Positions 1 through 12,853 of a stretch of DNA of 64,000 nt are shown piece after piece. The notes beneath the pieces are model-generated. The model worked only from the letters and a program-made list of their open reading frames with translations, had not been told where the DNA came from and did not search any database. The position numbers and the translations under genes were made by a program. This stretch comes from Limanda limanda (Eukaryota > Chordata > Actinopteri > Pleuronectiformes > Pleuronectidae): contig NC_083649.1 in the NCBI RefSeq assembly GCF_963576545.1, positions 7,039,406-7,103,405 on the forward strand, in the 5' to 3' direction. Each line of letters begins with the position of its first letter. The stretch's first letter is position 1.

Positions 1-1160
1 GGTCCATCCAGGACAGGTCACATCTGCAGATGTTAATACGAACAATTTTAGTCTCCAATAAGTCTTTGGACTGAAGGAAGAAGCCAGAGTACAAATGCAA
101 CATCCTATAAAAGTAAAAGTTGAATAGATTTGACTTGCATAAGGACATAACCAGTAGGAACACGTATTTATTTATTGGCTATGCAATGTCCATGTTTGTT
201 ATTTTGCAGGAATTCGCAAAAACTACTGGATGGATTCACCACCAGACTTGGTCCAGGGATGTGATGTTTTTTTGTTACAATTCCTGTAACATTTTCATTG
301 ATATCTCAGAGAATAATTTTAGGGGACTGATACTTATGAGAGTGTGCAATTTGGTCTCAATTTCCTCGAGTCAACAACAGGGGTTCTGTAATATAAGATT
401 CAGAATATCTCAATTCACTGCGTCCGCGATTCACCTTCAAATCTCTTTTGAGCAGATTCCCAGAACCACAAACAAGACCTGTGGAAGTTGGCTGCAGCGA
501 CTTCTGTTTCAAGGTCAGCCGTGCTGCAGTGAATCTGCCCCCCCCACCCCACCCGCTCTCTGGTATCCCCAACCATCAGGAAACAATCACGATATCGTGA
601 ACATATACAGTACAAGCCCGACACCGGTGCCAACATCCAGTTCTGTTTATCAGTCGTTATCTCTGCTGGCAAAGGAAAAGCTTCTCGCTGTTTTTCCATT
701 TTGGGGTTTGTTGTAGAACTGTGTGCTGAGGCAGTGAGATGTTAACTGTCAAGCAGTTCAGTTCCAAATATCAGCTTTTCTGCATTTCATCACCTCGATC
801 CAACAGATTTTCCAAGAGAGTTGTTGAGATGTTGCAGAATTCACTCACAAACTGTAAATTAACCAAAATCAAAAGTAAACCAGAGGTAATTCATTTAGGG
901 CTGTGACATTGTGCGTGACTCACAGGATTCGTGGAGGAGAAACTGGGGCTCCTCAGGCTTGTGGCCTTTCAATTGCTATTTATAGGGAGTTTTCACTTCT
1001 TCTGTTTTTTTTCTGCGGCATCAAGCTGAGAAAAAAAAATAAAAATGACAGGAGAGAGAGAAGGCAGCTGAGTCAGTGTGGGCCTGGTTCTCATTTGTGC
1101 TGACCTTGTGTTACAGGACTCCTTCACTAGTGTCACTCACACTTCAGGCTGCAGGAGGGA
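1..1160. other. Intergenic, no gene recognised
   Basis: No exon with a recognisable protein family and good splice sites is visible on either strand. Open frames here (for example 120-716) read through low-information sequence, match no family I know and overlap frames on the other strand of similar length. No transposon ends were found. Confidence 0.5.
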
Positions 1161-1166
1161 AGAGAA

Positions 1167-1239
1167 GGGAGGAGGGAGGAGGGAGGAGGGAGGAGGGAGG
1201 AGGGAGGAGGGAGGAGGGAGGAGGGAGGAGGAGGGAGGA
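1167..1239. repeat. GGGAGGA minisatellite (period 7)
   Basis: About ten near-perfect tandem copies of the 7-base unit GGGAGGA. The plus strand is purine-only, so the minus strand is polypyrimidine. Such tracts can form triplex or G-rich structures. No gene overlaps it. Confidence 0.9.
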
Positions 1240-4160
1240 TAATGTCAGGAAAAACAAACTGTAGCTTACTTACAGCTGAAGTAGAGTGAAAAATTGAAAT
1301 CACACTCAGAGTTATGAAAAATCACAGGTCAGTGTTTCAGTGTTAATTGAATGAAATGAAAAAAGAATTGAAGGGAATCCTTCCAAACTGTGTTTAAAGC
1401 TGTTTATTGTTTGAAAACAGAGCCATTAATCAGGTTTTTAATTGCTAGAACAATAAATTGTTCTCTGGATGGCAGTGCAGAGCAATAAGTCAGCAAACAA
1501 AAGTGTAAAATGAATTAAAAACGCAATGTCCTTGTGAGGAACCAAACATCTCAGTGGACGGTCAGTCAATCCATCTGTTGCTTTGAGAAGCTCCAGAGCT
1601 CCTCGGGCAAAACATGAAGTACAAGGTTTTTTACCAACTGCTCCAAGAGCTCTGCACAAAAAACTGTGGAGCCGTGTTCAGCATCTGGAGCTGTGACATC
1701 ACTGTTTAACACGGCCTCATTAGTTGTTGTGATCATTATTTACTTTTATATGATGTTACTGTTGCCTGGGTTCTGTTCTCCTTGGTGGAGTTTGCATGTT
1801 TTCTCACTCCGGCTTCCCCCATCAGTCCAAAGTCATGGAGTTATGTTAATGGAGGAGTCTAAAATGACTCTGGTGGTTTATCAAAAAGCACCATCTCTAT
1901 CAAATGTAAACTAATAAGATAATAATCTGATTTGTAGTAGTTTACTTTATCTGTAGCAATTTAAATGAAATGTCTTGTGCTTGTTGTTTGTTGACAAAAG
2001 TGTATTTATTTACCGCTGAATCTAATAAATATTGAATTAGCAGATTCCAACAGGTTTTCCACTCGATGTGTGACGTCAGACAGCAGAACTCCGACCAGAT
2101 TAAACATTTGACATCATAATTCTGTCCAGTCGCCGCCAGCCACCTTCACTGATTGTGAAGAATGAAGCTGAGACTCGTTTATTCATGATCTCATGCTCCG
2201 AGCCTGAATGGACCATTCAGCCCAGCGCAGGTTGTGGTGCCGCCGGCCAACACAATTCTGGGTGGGGTGCCTCACGAGTTATTAATTCATTATTTGCATG
2301 AAGTTACAGGCCACAGTAACTGAGACGGGGGTTCAAAGGTCACGTGGATGGCACCCAGGCTGGAAGGTACAGAGGGAAAGGGAGGGATGCTGAGTTAGTT
2401 CGTGCCAAGGTTATTCAATCTTCCCTGTTCTGCAGAAATCCTAATGGACTCCAAACCTTTCTCTCTCTGACGTCTTCACTTCCTTCACTCTCTTCTGTTT
2501 CTCTCTCTCTCTCTCCCAGTGCACTTACACACAGTAGGAAAAGCAACTGCAGCGAGATCCTGTCGCTGGACCTTGTGCCTGATCAGCTGCTTCACACACG
2601 CACTGTGAGAACAAAGCAGGATATTGTACGGAACATTCACTGTGAGCGAATGGGTATTTAAAGGACATTTCTAACACGTGTAAGATGCCAAACTGAAAAA
2701 AAGCAAAGAAGAACACAAATACAGCAGGATGAAAAAGAGGAGTGATACATGAGGAAGATAGAGAAGAAGGTGTTAACTTGGAAATACGATATTTCGAGAG
2801 ATTATGATGATAAGGGCCGACACTGGTGTCGATGTGCCGCAAACAAAAACACACAATTTCCCCCGGGGATTGTCACATCCGGCCTCCTGCTGCTCTACAG
2901 GCACCGGCCCTCACCTGAAGGCTCTGGAGATCTTCCTGTCATGTATCTGACCTGGACAGTCTCCTGCTGCCTTCTTCATATCTGACAGACCAGAGTTTCA
3001 GGTCATTATCCAAGGTTCATGTTTGTAAACTGCTTTAGTCGGTGAGGATTCTCAGAACCACAGCTTAGTCTAAGTTCACATTTTTGTCTTTTTCCAATCT
3101 CATTTTTGTCTTCAATTATGAAACCTCACCATTTCTCCATCCGCCCCACTGTCACAACAACCATCCCCCTCTTCTCTTGTTCTCTCCCTCTTCTGCTCTC
3201 TGTGCCCACGATGGGAGCCAAAGCTCCGACACAGATACCGAACTTAAGAAAACACTGCAGGCCCTCAGTCAGGAAGGTTAAACCAACACCACGGGCAATG
3301 AAGGCAAAAGCAACAGGACAACAAAAACCACTTCTCCCAACTGGGCTGCGTCGAGCCTTTAAAAGGGAAAGATTGGGACTGTGGTGGACGTGGAATATGT
3401 TTCTTATTACGAGCCATTATGCTGATTTATGATTGATAGATTGATAGACTGTGAGTCAAGCCGTTCCCCTCAAATGGAAAAATTAGATCTACAACGCGGC
3501 AGCCAAGCATTTTCAGCCTTTTAAAACCCCACAGTTGCCCGTTTGTTTCCCGTGGCTCCTCAGCGGATCCTGTGTGGACGTGTTCCCCCCCGGTGTGTCC
3601 CAGGTGCAGGTCGCTGACCCCTCCACTGTCAAGGAAACGTTCGGCCTCATCCGCTGCAGATTTTTCAAATAAAAACAATAACTGTGAGCTTTACCGGTGG
3701 GGCTGCGAGTGGCATTCCAGCCGGATTATTTGTCTGCTGCTCGCTCCTGAGCAGAATCTCACGCATGTAAACCTGCGTAATGGATTCAATAAGAGCAGAA
3801 CAAATCAGCGGAGACATCCGATCTCAGAGCGTCCACTTATTGTTTCTGCATTCTGCCGATACGCACTGAAAACAGTGCTGGAGAAGAGCTGTATTTCAAA
3901 GTGGCAGAGTTCTGTTTTCCCACTTTATTCTCATCTCTCATGTTATCTGACAAGAATTTATTCAGAGAAAAAGTCGGGCCGTGAATAATTTGTTTCCGGA
4001 CGGTGAACCAGCTCGCAGAATGGTTTGATGGAAACTTTTGTCAGCTCACGTCTGTTATGATCCTTCTCTTATTGAACTGGTCTTGTTCACTGGGATTTTC
4101 TCAAACAGCTTCTGTCTCTATTTAAATTCTCTGCCCGTCAGGCTGAAGGCAGGAGAAGAA
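1240..4160. other. Intergenic, no gene recognised
   Basis: Unique-looking sequence with a short (CT)n run near 2500. Two short exon-like stretches, near 3210-3280 and 3595-3672, read as plausible peptides. Neither has a matching splice partner or a recognisable family, so neither is called as a gene. Confidence 0.45.
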
Positions 4161-4162
4161 GA

Positions 4163-4538
4163 AGATACACTTTATTTATCCCACACACATGCACAATCAT
4201 GCAGAGACACACTCATGCAATGGGGAAATTAGTCCTATGCATTTATCCCATCTGGTGTGATCTTTGGACAGACACACAGAGCAGTGGGCAGTAATGTACG
4301 GCGGCCGGGGAGCAGATGTTGGAGTAAGGTGCCTTGCTCAGGGGCACTGGATAGGGTAGGGAGAATAGTCTTTTGATCTTTTGGACAGATCCAGGTTCGT
4401 CTTTATGTTGTTATTCTATCCAGGTAAGTTTTTTTTGTTGAAACTCTGTGGAGTCGAACCGTGGAGTAGAACCAGCATCGAACCAGAGACCTTTTTCTGC
4501 CAGTAGTCCAAGTTTCTGCCACTAGTCCACCGCCTCTC
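4163..4538 (-). repeat. tRNA-derived SINE, copy A
   Basis: Reverse-oriented copy of the same short element seen at 19,246-19,882 and 29,821-30,149. Read on the minus strand it has a head (gaggcggtggactagtggca) followed by a body with the GTGCCCCTGAGCAAGGCACC-like block and an A/T-rich tail. The head looks tRNA-derived, as in Pol III SINEs. The copy is diverged: its B-box region is altered compared with the other two. The SINE family name is not assigned. Confidence 0.75.
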
Positions 4539-4539
4539 C

Positions 4540-6745
4540 CCCTGTCTGTCCAGGAGGTCGTGAGCAGTGCAGCTGCTTTATGGTTTCTAACAAAAGTGCA
4601 AAGTGCTGAGATACAGAAGCAGTTAAACGCTCGAGACTCAGCCAGCAGTTCACACTGTAATCATCATAATTCACAAGAGTCATAAGTATTCCCTGATAAC
4701 AGACCATAGTGGGTATAGCCGGCTGCTGTCTTAATACAGCTGTGGAGCAATGTGCAATGTGTTGTTCATTGCTTTTATTAACTTGGATGTTTCAATCCTT
4801 CACAAACAGACCAATGACTGCATCACAGAAATCAAACAACATGCATCTTATATTTGAAACTATTGCTTGTTTACAGTGATTTGCATTTGGATTTAACTGT
4901 AAAATTCAAGCTTGGTTGGTTCCGGTCATCAGAACTGATGTTTTCTCAAACATGTTTCTCAAAAACATGTTTCCTGAATCACTGAACTCGTATGTGCAGC
5001 TACTCTACAGCAGTTATTCATGGCTGCATTAAAACTGGATGTTAGAAGTAGAGCGGACGTACTGTAATCACATGCAAGACACTGGGAAAGAAAACGATTT
5101 CAAGGCAACTCACTGCACTAGATTATTGAATATTTACAATCAACTAATCTGTCTTTTGTTCTGAACTTTTATCTTTGATGAATATAAAAACCCAGAATGG
5201 CACTTTGAGTTCTACATATGAAGAATTAGTGTCACTGCTCACCAGTGACTGTATATTCTCTGGAAAGGTTTTCATTTATACAGTGTGATAACCTACATTA
5301 CTTGATTCTGACTTTAGCAGTAAATAAAACAAAGTCCCATCAAATGTATTTAAAGAGATCATACGTCCTGAACACACATTTTCAATAGCTGGTTATGTAG
5401 TTTACCTCCTATTGTTTGAAACATGTGGAAATTCAACATCTTTCTCTCCCACATCAGTGAGAAACGAGTATTTTGACTCAGATCAAAATATGTGTCTCCA
5501 AACTTTCACTCTGCGTTTCTTCAGAGCTCCGTGATCCTAACAATCGTTCTGTCGTCGGTGCAGACAGACGAGTCTCTGCTCCAGATGCGGCTGCCCGGAG
5601 TGGAGAGGTAGAACAGGGAATTAGGGAGTATTTACAGTAAGAGGGAGATCGGTTGTGTGCAGCGCTTTTTGGCCGGGAGGAGACGTGGATCAGGCTTATC
5701 ATTGAAACAAGCCAACTGCTTGTCGTTTCAGCTTAAAGCGTTGGACTGCTTAAGTACTCTGGGCACTGAAGTTTTTTGCTCAACACTCTGTTTAGATTAA
5801 GTTGGAAGGAAAAAGTATTGCTAAGTAGTGTAGGCTTACATCCACGCTATTCTCATTTTCATAAATTCACTCGTCTTCTGGTGATTCCTGTGACAGACGC
5901 TCGTTCGAGCATCGTGCTCCTCCGCAGAGCGACTGAGGGACTGGCACTGAGCTGACGACTGTGAGACGACTGGCACCATACATTTAAATTATGATCCAGC
6001 AAGGAAAGTTTTAATTTCTTTCCTGTGGGTCAAAGATTACATTAATATCTATTTGGTTTTTGGGAGGATTCTACTCTTTTCAAACCTACATCAGTTATAA
6101 TTGCAGCAACGGCATATCTACGTAATATATATTTCGAAAACACGACATACAGCACAAAAGCAAATGGAAATACTCATGTGATTCCTATCAGTAACATTTG
6201 GTATTATGATTTACTGTCATTAATTGCTCCCCAGTTGATTGATCTTTGTTTAACCAATCATAGACATCAGCCGTTTTCAGACCTGAACGGAAAAATGTTT
6301 GAATTCAATTTTCCAAGTAGCAGGTGTCAGACAGCGCCAGAACATAACGTGTAATTTCCACTGTAGAAATCTGGTTTGATTTTTTTAACAGCACCTACAA
6401 ATGAGCATTAAACCATGTGGTCTTCTGTGTGTTTGGCACCTCTTGTTCATCCGGAGATGTTTGTATTCTCTTTGTTTTTTTCAGTCTCCAGTGTGTCACA
6501 TTTTTGAAATATCATCAAGACCCCAGCCCGCTAACTGTCCATTTTCCAGTCATTTTCCTACTATTATCTCACTTGAGCTCAGTTGGTCAATTTCCAGACA
6601 TTTTAAGTTAGGGCCTCGAATGAAAAGTTCCAGAGCAACTGACTTTGACATTTTCATTCTTACATACAGACGATTTTCTGAGACATTCAGTGGAGGTACT
6701 GATTGTCCGATTAGCCATTTCTGCCAATTGGAAGGATGGTCCAAA
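4540..6745. other. Intergenic, no gene recognised
   Basis: No supported exon, RNA gene or complete transposon was seen. The sequence is moderately A/T-rich with short homopolymers only. Confidence 0.45.
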
Positions 6746-6749
6746 GTCT

Positions 6750-6868
6750 TTTGAGGGTCACAGGGCGGCTGGAGCCAATCCCAGCCAACACTGGGTGAGG
6801 GGCGGAGTCACCAGCGTATTGCAGGGGCCAACGTACAAAGACAAACAACCATTCACATTCACTCTTAA
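6750..6868 (-). repeat. L2-like LINE/SINE fragment, first half
   Basis: The block 'cagggcggctggagccaatc ... gcagggccaa ... acaaccattcacattcactc' is a widespread teleost repeat that I recognise as L2-type 3' sequence. It continues at 7536-7727, so this is one element split by the insertion at 6869-7535. The class name comes from memory of such repeats and needs a repeat-library search. Confidence 0.7.
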
Positions 6869-7535
6869 GGCTCCAGTATGCTACCTGTTAATTCGTTACG
6901 GACGGATGGACGGTTCCCAGGTCTTGTTTCCGAACGTTGGTGCTAATTCCACGGCTTGAAGCTACACAGAGGCAGCTGGCTTCCCTCCAGCTTCCAAACA
7001 CAGTCAGCAGGGACTCCCGATACTAACTACTACTAAGTGTTTGCTTCTAACATGATGGTGTTTGAGAAAAAGTGGCATGATAGCCGTGGAATTAATGTCG
7101 TGACAGCAGGGTTTTTTTGCGCTGTTACCACCGCAGTTAGCATGGTGGCTAGCACGCTAGCGCCGTTATGAAATTTCGTTATAACCGTATGTGACCGTGC
7201 ACACATGCCTTCAGTGCTCTAACCAGCCACCGTCAGCCGGACCACTCCGCTGGCTTAACACACTTGTCACATTAATCGTAGAATCATAGTTGTGTTTGGG
7301 TTTATTGTGAAATAGGGAATGAAACAGGAAGTTTGAGGTCCGGAAATGATGTCATTCCGAAATGCTGTCGTTAGCGAACCAATCACAGCCAAGGACTGTC
7401 CCTAGGCTCTCAGAAATGCCCACGGAAAATTTGGAAAATCAGAGGTGCACGAAAAGCTCTCCGAGGCGCTCGGAGTGGGTGTTTGTCTGTCCGTTTCTGT
7501 CCGTGTCAGTCAAAACGGAGAAGCATATATCGGCC
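6869..7535. mobile_element. TTAA-flanked MITE-like insertion inside an L2-like repeat
   Basis: This 667-bp segment interrupts the L2-like repeat. It is bordered on both sides by TTAA (6865-6868 and 7536-7539). Its ends are imperfect inverted repeats: the left begins GGCTCCAGTATGCT and the reverse complement of the right begins GGCCGATATATGCT. Subterminal ACGGACGGATGGACGG-like motifs recur inverted near the other end. There is no transposase ORF. A TTAA target fits piggyBac or Kolobok-type elements, but the superfamily is not settled. Confidence 0.6.
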
Positions 7536-7727
7536 TTAAAACCCTTGTACAATTTAGAATCACCAGTTAACCAAGGCTACATGTTTTTAGACTGTGGGAG
7601 GAAGCTGGAGTTCCCAGGGAAGAGGGAGAACACGCAAATTACACACAAAGAGACAGACGGACTCAAACCCTCAACCTTCATGGTATGGGGCCAGTTAACA
7701 GTGCTAACCGCTGCACCACCATGCCAC
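7536..7727 (-). repeat. L2-like LINE/SINE fragment, second half
   Basis: This continues the repeat begun at 6750. It contains 'caatttagaatcaccagtta', 'gactgtgggaggaagc' and 'gtgctaaccgctgcaccacc', the usual order of this teleost repeat. The stretch is open for over 140 codons on the plus strand only by chance. Confidence 0.7.
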
Positions 7728-7729
7728 CA

Positions 7730-9488
7730 AAGGCTGGTCCACAATCCAGTAAATAGGTTTAGTCACTGGACACAATCCAGACAAGGTTTTTAATACTCTC
7801 AAATTACACAGTTGTTGAACACACAGTTTTGATGTCATCGTGGTGTTGTTGCAGGTACGACTACAGACCTGAAATGTGGCACCGCCTCTCGTAAAGTCAT
7901 CAGGGAAATGTTGGTTCTGGCTCATTACACGGTAAATCATTACTGTAAATGACAGCTCGGAGTTCCTTTGAAACGACTGAGTCACTGCAGCTGCCAGTAG
8001 TCGTAGTGAGAGCAGCTGAGTCAGGACACTGTGGCTCCTGTGTTTGATTAGAAGCGAGTGTCTCCGGGCTCCACGTCTCCCACAGTGTCTCTCACAGGCG
8101 GTTTTTCTGTGGAGAAAACAAGAGGGGGGGAAAAAAACGACAATCTGTTTTGGCCGGCATGACTAATGAAACCACATTTCTTCTGGCTTGCACGGAAGGG
8201 AGCGAGCGAGGGCGGGATCGCGTCACTGCAGGGACACGAAATCATTTAAATTAACAGGATCTGGAATGTTGCCGCTTCCAGAAAATGTCGTTTTTTCAGG
8301 CCGATAAAAAAACCTTTCAGTGATTTATAACAGTGTTGATCTTTGCACGGAGCCATTTCTGTCACTGAGAGGTCAGAGGTTCTGAACAGATTGTCCCGAG
8401 TCGTGTTTCAGTGAGGTGGGTTTTTTATTTTCCTCTCATAATGAATGACTGGACTCTAGAAATATCGCTTTGGCTTCTTAACCGATGACAGCGGAGGACC
8501 ACATAACAAAGATATCAGGCGGGGAGGTGTGAGTGACGAAGGTTTATGGGGGCGCCGTGGATATCTCTGACCACGGCTCCCTCATTTCCTGTCACGTCCA
8601 GGATGCAGACTCCAGAATTCACGTTCATCAGCGTCACCTCCTGCACCGAGCTCCTCCTCTCCCGCTAACTCCCTTCACCTCTCCTCTCTCCCCCAAACCC
8701 GACCAGAGATTTAGATGGATGCATCAGTGCACTGCACCTCTTCAAAGATCCTTTCCATCATACTCACGCCTGCTTCGTCTCCATGAATTATATCTGCTGT
8801 GGAAAAACACAAGCTCGAACGAAAACAAGCGCCGGCCGAGTCTGGAAAGAATGTGACGATAAACGCGATGCTGTTTATGCAAGTCACTTGTCAGTGAAGC
8901 CGTTATCATGGCTTTGCTTCTTCTCACCCGTATTTTATATTGTCAGTCGTCTCCTGGATGATGCATGGTGCCGGCTCAAGGCTTCACGGGTTTGTGTTCC
9001 AGTGATGTCAGGATGAAAGATGGCCGCACAGTTACTCTTGCTCCTGGAAAGACAGAGGGAGATTTTGGATGTGGGCTCTGTTGGCGAAGTCATTAACAGT
9101 AAAGCATAAAGGTGACAGTGCCAAAAGGAGCAGATACACAAAGCATGGAGTAGATCAATCTGTTTTACACTCAATTAGAACATTGTGTAGGTCGTGCTGA
9201 CACGGAGGGAAAGCTGGAAGGATATCAACGTTTACACTGTGACAACTTCACCCTGACCTGCAGGAGAAAAACAATCCAAAGCCATTTTCCTCGAAGTTCC
9301 CATCTCGTTTTTTAATTCAAAGGTTAATCCCTGTTGTCACGATTTAAAAATAATTAAAGAGGACATTTTTCTGCTTATATTCAGGTTCATAATTACATTG
9401 TTGTTATAACTTTAAAAAGATAACACGCCCTAATGTTGAGAAATCACCACTTTCCTCTTAGGGTGCAGGACAAAACACATATACAACA
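7730..9488. other. Intergenic, no gene recognised
   Basis: Open frames at 8048-8245 (-), 8533-8856 (+) and 8935-9174 (-) match no family and have no splice context. No transposon ends were found. Confidence 0.45.
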
Positions 9489-9496
9489 CACTAGAG

Positions 9497-10128
9497 CAGG
9501 GGTCTTCAACGTTTTTCAGGCCAAGGACCCCCAAACCTGTGGAGAGATGGAGCAGGGACCCCCTACTATATATATTGTATAAAATTGTGTTTTATATTAA
9601 ACTGGGCCTAGTGCCATGTATAAACATAGCTACCCTGTTATTGTGCATTCAATACTAAGTTATTCAAATATTAAACGGGTTCATATATTCATGTTTGTAA
9701 TTTAAACATGTGCAAGGTACAGGGAGGCCATGCCACTGACATTTATAAACATACATCTTACATACAACACTGAGCTATTTAAGTAATTCACAGATTCATG
9801 TTTTTATTTTAAACATGTAGAAGAGACAGTGAATCCTCAAGCTATCTGTGGAAGGCACACTTTCTCCCACATTAGTGAGATGTTGGACCCTGATGGGTAG
9901 CACACAACTTGTCTAATCTTGGACGGATGGAGGTTGTCAGGCAGAGGGTTAAATCAGCCTCACAATATGTTGGATGCATGTTAATGTGTATTGAAAGACA
10001 TTTAAATTTGTGGGAAAAAAATTGGTTGGAAAATAAATTATAAAAAAATAAATAAAAAAAGTCTAATCAACCAAACATTTGGCGACCCCCGTGACGTACC
10101 TCCGCGGACCCCATTTTGAAGACCTCTG
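9497..10128. mobile_element. Non-autonomous hAT element (MITE)
   Basis: A 632-bp element. Its left end is CAGGGGTCTTCAAC and its right end, reversed, is CAGAGGTCTTCAAA, so the terminal inverted repeats are about 13 bp with one mismatch. It is flanked by a perfect 8-bp target duplication CACTAGAG (9489-9496 and 10129-10136), as expected for hAT elements. The interior is A/T-rich with no transposase reading frame. Confidence 0.92.
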
Positions 10129-10136
10129 CACTAGAG

Positions 10137-11489
10137 GAAGGAAGGGCTGAAACGTACCATGTGTCTCCTTAAACACCCGACAGACAATAAAAAAAGACAG
10201 ATTACAAATTGACAGATTGAAATTGTCTGATTTCCGTTTGGGGAACGTCTTGGCTCATGGTCGGGATTGTCCAGACGAATTTGTGAGAAACAGCATCTGA
10301 CGGGAAAGGAGGCGATTATGAACAGAACCGGATCTGCTGCTGAGTTGTGAGGTCAAAGTTTGGATTCTCCCTGTGAACTACAAGATTGGGTTTGACCGAC
10401 ACCTCGGCGGCGACCTGCCCTTTAATCCGCAGCCGAGTGAAGTCGCACCACCATCGTGAAGATTAACTGTCTCACCAGAGCCGGGGCAGCATTAGTCTTC
10501 TGTAGCATGTGGAGTTCCCAGGAACGTTCAGGTTCCTCCAGCAGCTTTTGTTATATATTCTTTCCAGCTCCCTCTTTAAAGTAGCAGGCTGAATACCAGC
10601 ACTCACATGCGGTTGCCATTTGTAGGTATATTACGAAACACAAAACACCGTATCCCCTCACATTTCAGGAGAACTACAGGAGGGAGCTGATTTTTTGACA
10701 GGAGGCAAGTTTCTCCTCAGGTTTTTTTTTTTCCTCCATCTGCCTCCTCCACTCGTTTCCCATGGCCCCCGCTGAGCCAGTCCACCAGGTTGTAAGGGAT
10801 ACGCTTTGTGGTCGTGCATAGCTCAGATGAACGGAATTCCTGGCAGCGTGGCATGACACTCGGAGGAACAGTGAGAGGGGGGGCGGGGATATTTAACCCT
10901 GGAGATTGTGTGTGGGAATAAGACGGATGAGGTGAGAATTCCATTTCATTACAGAAGCCAGTCAGGGTGAACCAGGTTTTTATATATTTCGTTTTTGCAC
11001 AAGTGATTTCACTTTTAAGATTTACTGTAAACCTGAAGGTGTCCATCAGCTGTTAAATGTAATTATAATCATATTTACTTTTATTCTTCATATATACGTT
11101 TACAATATTTCTCTTTAATGCTGATTGTGTTAATAGGGAACCATTTGTTCTGTTCCCTATATCACTGATAACAGTCAAGGGTCAGTCTGAGTTTCACAGC
11201 TTGTTTCAACTCCACCAACGGGCCAACAGATAAGTTATGGCAGGGTTAAGTTATGATGTACAGTACAGTGGGTCCATTGTTCTAAAAATACATTGGATTT
11301 CCATAAACTTCGTGTTCATGTACTGTATCAGAAATGTCATACACAGGTCCACGGATTTAATTAACCCTTAAATCTCTACCTCTTTATCTAAATCGCACAA
11401 AACAAATCATGTACGGCAGCAAAAATCTAAGAATAGTTCAAATGTAGTATTAGGACTTAGTTTTTATACAGTTTTCAGATTTTTGTATT
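10137..11489. other. Intergenic, no gene recognised
   Basis: No supported gene. Minus-strand open frames around 10,674-11,046 lack family resemblance and splice context. Confidence 0.45.
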
Positions 11490-11494
11490 TAGGT

Positions 11495-11690
11495 TAGGGC
11501 GCAGTGGTGCAGTGGTTAGCACCTCATAGCAAGATGGTTCCTGAATGGAATCCCAGCTTCCTCCCAAAGACGAGGTGAGCTGGAGGTGGACAGACAGGTG
11601 ATCTGAAATGTATCTGATATAAAGGTCCAGATTCTTCCCTGTGGTCCATCGACCTTGTGAGATGTATGACGTGTGACACTGAGCCGCTGC
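11495..11690 (+). repeat. L2-like/SINE repeat fragment
   Basis: 'gggcgcagtggtgcagtggt' followed by 'tagcacctcatagcaagatg' is the teleost repeat segment seen at 7536-7727, here in the opposite orientation. The 3' part is diverged and the exact end is uncertain. Confidence 0.55.
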
Positions 11691-11878
11691 ATCAGTTCAT
11701 CTTTGTGCTTTTGTTTTTCCTCTGGATAATGAAGCTGCAGCAGAATGCTCACAGAAGAGTTTCTGCTGCCGCGAGTCGCCGGCTAAAAATAAATCTCACG
11801 TGCAGCTTTAAGTGATGGAGAAGGTGACCAACACAGAGACTCTCTGGAGAGCACAGCTAGAGAGGTTTGAAACAACTC

Positions 11879-11883
<5 letters not shown>

Positions 11884-11964
<81 letters not shown>
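11884..11964. repeat. (TG)n microsatellite, about 80 bp
   Basis: Uninterrupted TG dinucleotides, about 40 units. The Cys/Val and His/Thr peptides read across it on either strand are artefacts. Confidence 0.97.
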
Positions 11965-11965
<1 letters not shown>

Positions 11966-12249
11966 TGCCTGTGTGTGTGCATATGGCTTTACAATAAATG
12001 TAAATGTGAGCCAAACTGCAGCACTATAACTTATGATGTTTGGAGAAGCCAAGAGGCGCTGATTGCATCTTAATTTACAGTTGGCTGTAAATACATATTA
12101 AGATCTTTTACAGTCAGGATCTCCCAAACCTCTCATAGCACAGTGAAATATATACAAGTGAGAAAAATGCAATGATTCCCACTAGTGTGCAACTGTGCAT
12201 CATATTGTTAGACTAAGATTTGTCATGTGCAGTTTTACACAGGTGAGAA

Positions 12250-12657
12250 ATCAGTGGTGGGACGTAGGAAAGTACTTTACTCCATTGCTGTACTCAAGTA
12301 CATTTTTCATGTATATTTCTTCACTTTTTCTCCACTAAATATGTCAGCAAATATCTTTACTTTCTGTTTTTGCTATGCGTTACCTAAAATAGATTTGGAA
12401 GAGGCCAACTCTGAAACTGAAAATGTTTGTCGTAGCATTATCTGCTGATTTATTATGACTGGTTATTATCATTGTAGTAAACACAATATACAGTAGGGAC
12501 AGTTGTAGATGTAGTAGATCGTTGCATCAGGGAATATGCTTGTCAAGTACTTTTACTTTTGATCCTGAAAGTATATTGAATTATTATTAATCAGAGTGCA
12601 ATTATGTCTATTTATTCATACTTCAATAAAACGTTTAAGTACTTCCTCCACCACTGC
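12250..12657. mobile_element. hAT-like MITE, copy 1
   Basis: Begins CAGTGGTGG and ends CCACCACTG, an inverted 9-bp terminus, with the 'aagtactttact / gtacttcctccaccactg' style common in non-autonomous teleost elements. No target duplication is detectable, which fits involvement in the later tandem duplication of this segment. The hAT class is tentative. Confidence 0.65.
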
Positions 12658-12849
12658 TAAGTCTCTAACAATTTTCCAGATTTGCCTCCAACAGATACGA
12701 ATTTACTCAAGAAGACAATGAACCTTATAACCTGTGTTTGAAAAAGGTCCGTTGAATTTCTTTTTGAAATGAGAAGAATCCGTGAAGAATCTGTGAAATA
12801 AAAAAAAGTTTATTCCATGCAGTGGCTTGTCTCCAATAACTGTATATCC
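12290..12849. repeat. Tandem segmental duplication, unit 1
   Basis: Starts at 'gtactcaagtacatttttca' inside the MITE and runs through its 3' flank to 'cttgtctccaataactgtat'. The same order of MITE, 'gatttgcc.ccaacagat', 'taacctgtgtttga' and 'atgcagtggcttgtctccaa' recurs in unit 2. The offset between matching points is about 564 bp at the start. Confidence 0.85.
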
Positions 12850-12853
12850 GGTA

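Noticed and set aside
3210..3680. Two short exon-like peptides (near DGSQSSDTDTELKKTLQALS and VADPSTVKETFGLIRC)
   Set aside because: They read like coding sequence, but no matching splice pair or family could be found, so they may be chance.
11783..12073. Open frames of repeated His-Thr or Cys-Val
   Set aside because: They are translations of the (TG)n microsatellite on both strands.
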